The notes beneath the pieces were generated by a model. That model had not been told where the DNA came from. It did not search any database and was given only the letters and a program-made list of their open reading frames with translations. A DNA stretch of 8,913 bases from positions 1 through 8,913 of the forward strand of contig CAZOGW010000124.1 in assembly GCA_964579415.1 (NCBI GenBank), written 5' to 3'. Source of the stretch: CAZOGW01 sp964579415. GTDB lineage: Bacteria; Actinomycetota; Acidimicrobiia; Spongiisociales; UBA5794. This document shows, in pieces, positions 5,385-8,913 of this stretch. A program made the position numbers and the translations under genes. The stretch's first letter is position 1; every line of letters begins with the position of its first letter.

Positions 5385-5735
5385 GTGTCGGCCGTCGAGC
5401 ACGTCCGCAGTGTGGCGCTCACCCTTCCCCGCAGTTATGAGGTGCTGGTGCGGGACCGGGTCAAGTTCCAGGTGGGGAAGCTGGTCTACCTGGCATTCTC
5501 CCGGGACGAGACGCTCATGGGCTTCGCCTTCCCGAAGGTGGAGCGGGAGGCACTGGTCGCCGCCGAGCCTGGCAAGTTCCTGATGCCGGAGCGGGGGGAC
5601 ATGCGCTACAACTGGGTGGTGGCCCGCCTCGACGCCCTCGCAGACAACGAGCTGTTCGAGATCGTCATCGACGCCTGGACGATGGTGGTGCCGAAGCGGG
5701 TCGCCGCCGAGCATCTGCGGTCCCTCGGGCTCTGA
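5385..5735 (+). CDS. MmcQ/YjbR-family protein
   Basis: A 116-residue protein matching the MmcQ/YjbR family, a small CyaY-like fold often described as double-stranded-DNA-binding, with no firmly known cellular role. Family-type features are the opening helix with LTLPRSYEVLVRDRVKFQVG (12-31), a strand with LVYLAFS (33-39), the central MGFAFPK (45-51), RYNWVVARLD (74-83) and a C-terminal helix with a Trp and a VPKRVAAEHL segment. Its length equals that of a typical single-domain member. No signal or membrane segment is present. The GTG start is chosen because the leaderless box is at the canonical distance and the N-terminus matches the family start. It seems to be monocistronic. The functional label is by family only. 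Confidence 0.85.
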   Translation: MSAVEHVRSVALTLPRSYEVLVRDRVKFQVGKLVYLAFSRDETLMGFAFPKVEREALVAAEPGKFLMPERGDMRYNWVVARLDALADNELFEIVIDAWTMVVPKRVAAEHLRSLGL

Positions 5736-5745
5736 CCGTATCCCC

Positions 5746-5762
5746 CGGGGTGGCCCGCCCCG
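5746..5762 (+). terminator. Weak GC hairpin after the MmcQ/YjbR gene
   Basis: CGGGG (5746-5750) can pair with CCCCG (5758-5762) across a 7-base loop, followed by a short TTT. The stem is GC-rich but only 5 bp and the T run is too short for a standard intrinsic terminator, so a terminator role is tentative. Confidence 0.25.
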
Positions 5763-5782
5763 TTTGGGACTTTGGTCCCTAG
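5763..5782. promoter_or_regulatory. DosR/DevR-like palindromic box upstream of the multicopper oxidase
   Basis: TTTGGGACTTTGGTCCCTAG contains perfect 5-bp arms GGGAC and GTCCC around TTTG. Against the published mycobacterial DosR/DevR consensus TTSGGGACTWWAGTCCCSAA it matches 16 of 20 positions, including the full GGGACT and GTCCC cores. A further half site, AGTCCC, follows at 5781-5786. The box ends 59 bp before ATG 5842. Control by a DosR-like (NarL-type) regulator responding to low oxygen or nitric oxide is an inference. No clear -10 box was found just downstream. Confidence 0.5.
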
Positions 5783-5841
5783 TCCCGTCGCTCCTTCTCG
5801 GCGAGCGTTCCCTGCAAAGACCACGCAGGAGGAGCCCGCCC

Positions 5842-7245
5842 ATGACCACGAGCACGGAGAAAGCCGCGCCCGTTCTGCCCATCGCCGCCTTCGCCCTGGT
5901 GTTGGCCTCGGTGGCCATCGTCACCGGTGTCGCCGGGCTCATCGTCGGGATGAGGGCGGACACGGCAGGCGGCGGGGGAGAGGCGGGTGTCCCCGTCGCT
6001 GCCGGGACGGAGACCGTGGCATCCGTGGTCGAGGTGGAGATCGCCGAGTTCGCCATCACCGGCGACCTCATCGCACCCGCCGGGGAGGTGACGCTGCGGG
6101 TCACCAACACCGGGTCCATCGCCCACAACGTGGTGGCGGCCAACGGCGCACGCACCTCCGACGTGGCACCCGGCGCCAGCGAAGATCTGGTCGTCGGCAG
6201 CCTGGCGCCGGGCACCTACACCATCATCTGTGACATCCCCGGCCACGAGGCAGCCGGGATGACCGCCAACCTCCTGGTCACCGAGGCCGGTGCCACCGGC
6301 GACACCGTCGCCGACCACGACGGGCACGGCGGGGAGGACACCGACTGGGCAGCCCTCGACGCGGCGATGCTGGAGTCGATACTGGCCTTCCCCGCCGAGA
6401 CGGAGGGCACCGGCAACGTCCCCCTCGAGCCCACCGTGCTCGCCGACGGCAGCAAGGAGTTCGAGCTGACCGCTTCCATCGTCGACTGGGAGGTGGAGCC
6501 GGGCAAGATCGTCCAGGCGTGGGCCTACAACGCCATGGTCCCCGGTCCGGCGCTGCGCGTCGACGTCGGCGATCACGTGCGCGTGGTGGTGCGCAACGAC
6601 CTGCCCATGGGCACCGACGTACACATGCACGGCCTGTCGCTGCCCTTCGAGATGGACGGCGTGGCGCCCATCACCCAGGAGCTCATCGAGTCGGGAGGGG
6701 AGTTCGTCTACGAGTTCGAGGCCGAGAAGCCCGCTATCGGGATGTACCACGCCCACCACCACGGGCAGATGCAGGTCCCCAACGGGATGTTCGGGACCTT
6801 CATCATCGGCGACACGCCGATCCCGTACGGGCGCACCGTCTCCGGCGTCACCATCCCCGAGGATCTCGAGATCGCCGCCGAGATCCCCATGGTGCTCAAC
6901 GACGCCGGTGTCATCGGCTTCTCGCTCAACGGCAAGTCGTTCCCAGCCACGGAACCGCTCGCCGTCGGCGAGGGCGACTGGTTCGTCACCCACTACTACA
7001 ACGAAGGGCTCACCGACCACCCGATGCACCTGCACCAGTTCCCCCAGCTCGTCTTCGCCAAGGACGGCTTCCCGTTGGAGCAGCCGTATTACGCCGACAC
7101 CATCAACATCGCTCCCGGTGAGAGGTACTCGGTCCTCGTTCAGGCCGACCGCCCCGGCATCTGGGTGTGGCACTGCCACATCCTCACCCACGTCGAGCGC
7201 GAGGAGGGCATGTTCGGCATGGTGACGGCGCTCATCGTCGAATAG
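5842..7245 (+). CDS. Multicopper oxidase with fused N-terminal cupredoxin domain
   Basis: A 467-residue copper enzyme of the laccase/nitrite-reductase-like type, predicted to act outside the membrane. An N-terminal hydrophobic segment (about 12-36) serves as signal or anchor. A plastocyanin-like domain follows (about 62-147) with a complete type-1 copper set: His95, Cys130, His135, Met140. After a His/Asp-rich linker (157-168) comes a two-domain oxidase. Its trinuclear-site motifs are HMHG (261-264), YHAHHHG (302-308), HPMHLHQF (393-400) and WHCHILTH (443-450), with Cys445 as the second type-1 cysteine and Met457 a likely axial ligand. The NirK-type Cys of the first oxidase domain is absent at YHAHHHG, so oxygen reduction coupled to an electron donor is likelier than nitrite reduction. 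ATG 5842 lies nine bases after AGGAGG (5827-5832). The physiological substrate is unknown. Confidence 0.9.
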   Translation: MTTSTEKAAPVLPIAAFALVLASVAIVTGVAGLIVGMRADTAGGGGEAGVPVAAGTETVASVVEVEIAEFAITGDLIAPAGEVTLRVTNTGSIAHNVVAANGARTSDVAPGASEDLVVGSLAPGTYTIICDIPGHEAAGMTANLLVTEAGATGDTVADHDGHGGEDTDWAALDAAMLESILAFPAETEGTGNVPLEPTVLADGSKEFELTASIVDWEVEPGKIVQAWAYNAMVPGPALRVDVGDHVRVVVRNDLPMGTDVHMHGLSLPFEMDGVAPITQELIESGGEFVYEFEAEKPAIGMYHAHHHGQMQVPNGMFGTFIIGDTPIPYGRTVSGVTIPEDLEIAAEIPMVLNDAGVIGFSLNGKSFPATEPLAVGEGDWFVTHYYNEGLTDHPMHLHQFPQLVFAKDGFPLEQPYYADTINIAPGERYSVLVQADRPGIWVWHCHILTHVEREEGMFGMVTALIVE

Positions 7246-7246
7246 G

Positions 7247-7351
7247 CTGAGTCATCCTCCCCCAACAAAGTCTTCGCACCACTGCTCCCCCCTCCGACAG
7301 CCGGCCCAAAGCTGCCGGCTGCCACCTCCCCCAAAGGGGGAGGATGATCAG
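7247..7351. repeat. Nested palindromic element after the multicopper oxidase
   Basis: Outer arms CTGA-g-TCATCCTCCCCC (7247-7263) and GGGGGAGGATGATCAG (7336-7351) pair over 16 bp with one bulged G. Inside is a perfect hairpin, CAGCCGGC (7298-7305) with GCCGGCTG (7314-7321). A competing perfect hairpin pairs CCTCCCCC (7325-7332) with GGGGGAGG (7336-7343) across AAA. CCTCCCCCAA occurs twice (7256-7265 and 7325-7334), so the two structures exclude each other. There is no T tract. It starts two bases after the stop codon, so it may end or protect the transcript. Its layout recalls interspersed palindromic repeats (REP or MITE-like), which is inference. Confidence 0.75.
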
Positions 7352-7385
7352 GGCGGTGAACCGGAGCAGCAAGATCGCCGTATAG

Positions 7386-7436
7386 CCCTGTTGAACGTGC
7401 GTCGCCGTGCGCGGCTGCGCAACGACCGCAACAGGG
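7386..7436 (+). promoter_or_regulatory. Leader hairpin that can mask the ribosome binding site
   Basis: CCCTGTTG (7386-7393) and CAACAGGG (7429-7436) are perfect 8-bp inverted repeats. They enclose a second stem, TGCGC (7408-7412) with GCGCA (7417-7421) around GGCT, and a possible GTCG/CGAC pair (7401-7404, 7423-7426). The 3' arm overlaps the purine-rich ribosome binding site at 7433-7440 of the downstream dehydrogenase, so folding would hinder initiation. It only works if transcription starts upstream of 7386. A TATAGC at 7381-7386 would start transcription too late to include the whole 5' arm. Confidence 0.4.
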
Positions 7437-7445
7437 AGAGATTGC

Positions 7446-8913
7446 ATGCGCGTCCGTCGTTTCCTGATCGTTGGCGTCGCGCTGGCGACGATGCTCGCAC
7501 TGATGGCGTCGATGTCCATCGCCCAGATCGCCAACCCCATTCCCGAACCGATCGAGCAGAGCGACGTGCCCGTCGCCTACGAGCTCGTCGCCGACGGGTT
7601 CACCACACCGGTGTGGGGCACCACCCGTCCTCGCAGCAGCCAGCAGCTCTACGTCGTGGACCAGACCGGCAAGATCTGGGCCCTCGGTATCCATGCCCGC
7701 CGCAACGACCCACCGGTGCCCGACCGGCACCTCTTCCTCGACGTGGGTCCGCAGGGGCTCAATCTCCTGGTCCCGATGGGAGGCTTCGAGGAGCGGGGCC
7801 TGCTGGGTCTCGCCTTCCATCCCGACTACACGCTCAACGGTCTGGTGTACACCTTCACCACCGAGCCGACCCGCCCGAACCCCGACTTCAGCACGGTGCC
7901 CGCCGGGGCCAACCCGAACAGCCAGTCGGTCATCCGCGAGTGGCGGGTCAACAATCACAACAGCGGGGAGGCGACGGTCGACACGACCAGCAGCCGGATC
8001 CTGCTGCGCTGGGACAAACCCCAGTTCAACCACAACGGAGGCGCCATCGTCTTCGACCGTGACCGCTACCTGTACATCTCGGTGGGCGACGGCGGGGGGT
8101 CCGACGACGAGGGTAGCGGCCACGCCCCGCAGGGCAACGGCCAGGACCTGAGTCCCAACAACGTGCTGGGGAAGATCCTCCGCATCGACCCGCTGGGCTC
8201 GAACTCTGCCAACGGGCAGTACGGCATCCCCCGGGACAACCCGTTCGTCGGCCCGACACCGGGCGCCGACGAGGTGTACGCCTACGGGTTGCGCAACCCG
8301 TTCCGCATCGGCTTCGACGCCGACTGGAACCTGTGGGCTGCCGACGTGGGCCAGGGGAACATCGAAGAGGTCAACATCATTCATTCCGGCGGCAACTACG
8401 GGTGGCCGCTCAAGGAGGGCACCTTCACCTACAACCGCAACGGGACGTCGCCCGGGTTCCTCGTCGCCGACAGCCCGGGGCAACCGCCGCACCTGACCGA
8501 CCCCATCGCCCAGTACGACCACGGTGAGGGAATCTCCATCACCGGCGGGTTCGTCTACGAGACGCGCCTCATCCCCGGGCTGCAGGACAGCTACATATTC
8601 GGCGACTGGCGCGCCCCCGGCGGCGCCACCGAGGGCAGGGTCTTCCACCTCACCGATGACGACACCATCGTCGAGCTGCCCCGGCCCGGCATGTACGTCA
8701 CCGGCTTCGGTATCGACCGCCACGGCGAGGTGTACGTGATGGGCACCCGCAACACCGGGCCGACCGGGACCACCGGCGCCGTGTACAGGATCGTGAATCC
8801 GTCGGACGGCCCGCCGCCGACCACGACGACTACGACCCTGCCGCCCACCACGACCACGACGACTACGACCCTGCCGCCCACCACGACGACCACGACTACG
8901 ACCCTGCCGCCCA
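7446..8913 (+). CDS. Secreted PQQ-type glucose/sorbosone dehydrogenase, 3' end outside window
   Basis: A six-bladed beta-propeller sugar dehydrogenase of the soluble glucose/sorbosone (aldose sugar) dehydrogenase family, which oxidises aldoses with PQQ outside the cytoplasm. After a signal peptide (about 1-27: basic MRVRR, hydrophobic core, Ser-x-Ala end) come family-type motifs: FEERGLLGLAFHPDY (114-128), FNHNGGAIVFD (194-204) with the likely catalytic His196, YISVGDGG (210-217), NVLGKILRIDP (239-249), YAYGLRNPFRIGFD (278-291), WAADVGQGNIEEVN (297-310), GGNYGWP (315-321) and ITGGFVY (365-371). From residue 459 a Thr-rich LPP repeat tail begins and runs past the window end; 489 codons are visible. 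ATG 7446 follows AGGGAGAG. PQQ use is inferred from the family; no PQQ biosynthesis genes are present. What follows the tail (stop, anchor or another domain) is unseen. Confidence 0.9.
   Translation, partial: MRVRRFLIVGVALATMLALMASMSIAQIANPIPEPIEQSDVPVAYELVADGFTTPVWGTTRPRSSQQLYVVDQTGKIWALGIHARRNDPPVPDRHLFLDVGPQGLNLLVPMGGFEERGLLGLAFHPDYTLNGLVYTFTTEPTRPNPDFSTVPAGANPNSQSVIREWRVNNHNSGEATVDTTSSRILLRWDKPQFNHNGGAIVFDRDRYLYISVGDGGGSDDEGSGHAPQGNGQDLSPNNVLGKILRIDPLGSNSANGQYGIPRDNPFVGPTPGADEVYAYGLRNPFRIGFDADWNLWAADVGQGNIEEVNIIHSGGNYGWPLKEGTFTYNRNGTSPGFLVADSPGQPPHLTDPIAQYDHGEGISITGGFVYETRLIPGLQDSYIFGDWRAPGGATEGRVFHLTDDDTIVELPRPGMYVTGFGIDRHGEVYVMGTRNTGPTGTTGAVYRIVNPSDGPPPTTTTTTLPPTTTTTTTTLPPTTTTTTTTLPP
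8820..8912 (+). repeat. In-frame Thr/Leu-Pro-Pro coding repeat
   Basis: Three in-frame units encode T6LPP (8820-8846), T8LPP (8847-8879) and T8LPP (8880-8912), written almost wholly with ACC/ACG/ACT codons. The array continues at the window edge. Such low-complexity Thr/Pro tails are typical wall-spanning or linker segments of secreted actinobacterial proteins. The differing Thr counts suggest slippage or unit-length change. Confidence 0.9.

Noticed and set aside
5764..5841. Upstream in-frame TTG start for the multicopper oxidase
   Set aside because: It lies inside the DosR-like palindrome with no ribosome binding site. ATG 5842 has AGGAGG at good spacing and begins directly before the membrane segment.
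5779..7191. 470-codon minus-strand open frame opposite the multicopper oxidase
   Set aside because: It is rich in Asp/Gly/Val/His with no family motifs, as typical of antisense frames in GC-rich DNA, while the sense frame has all copper-binding motifs.
7140..8723. 527-codon minus-strand open frame opposite the dehydrogenase
   Set aside because: It spans two plus-strand genes and the palindromic element and has no recognisable domain. The sense frame is a clear PQQ-type dehydrogenase.
8591..8893. Val/Gly-repeat minus-strand open frame at the window end
   Set aside because: It is the antisense of the Thr/LPP coding repeat and of the dehydrogenase C-terminus.

Overview
The window is GC-rich DNA from what looks like a high-GC actinobacterium, most likely class Acidimicrobiia. 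Three things suggest this. One encoded protein carries a secreted-protein tail of (T)nLPP repeats (common in that class). One is an F420/deazaflavin-type reductase. Several genes seem to be leaderless, with a TANNNT -10 box exactly six bases before a GTG or ATG start. The taxonomic call is an inference; there is no rRNA or other marker gene here.

Layout. Bases 1-82 hold about three copies of a 27-bp tandem repeat. A small cupin protein (182-559), an unnamed 175-residue conserved-type protein (690-1217) and an 88-residue zinc-ribbon protein (1253-1519) follow, all on the plus strand and probably separately transcribed. Next is a full-length tryptophanase (1638-3008), which would make indole, pyruvate and ammonia from tryptophan. 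A TetR-family repressor (3050-3748, minus strand) converges on it.

The repressor diverges from a two-gene operon: a membrane-anchored deazaflavin (F420)-dependent nitroreductase-family protein (3861-4361) and, overlapping it, a zinc-free NADPH:quinone-oxidoreductase-like MDR enzyme (4358-5341). The intergenic region has a strong-looking promoter and three related 13-bp near-palindromes, so it reads as a self-contained repressor-controlled redox or detoxification module. A leaderless MmcQ/YjbR-family gene (5385-5735) follows.

The last third is extracytoplasmic redox. A multicopper oxidase (5842-7245) has an N-terminal membrane segment, a complete type-1 copper cupredoxin domain and a two-domain laccase-like core. 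A palindrome upstream of it resembles the DosR/DevR hypoxia box. After its stop codon lies a roughly 105-bp element with nested and mutually exclusive inverted repeats. Last is a secreted PQQ-type glucose/sorbosone dehydrogenase (7446 onward) whose Thr/Leu-Pro-Pro tail runs off the window end; its 5' leader can fold to cover its ribosome binding site.

No CRISPR array, tRNA, rRNA, transposase or phage gene was seen. The most interesting signals are regulatory and structural: the DosR-like box on the copper oxidase, the switch-like palindromic element, the triple TetR operator, the repeated leaderless-promoter grammar, and a leaderless 20-codon ORF placed just upstream of the 690 gene.
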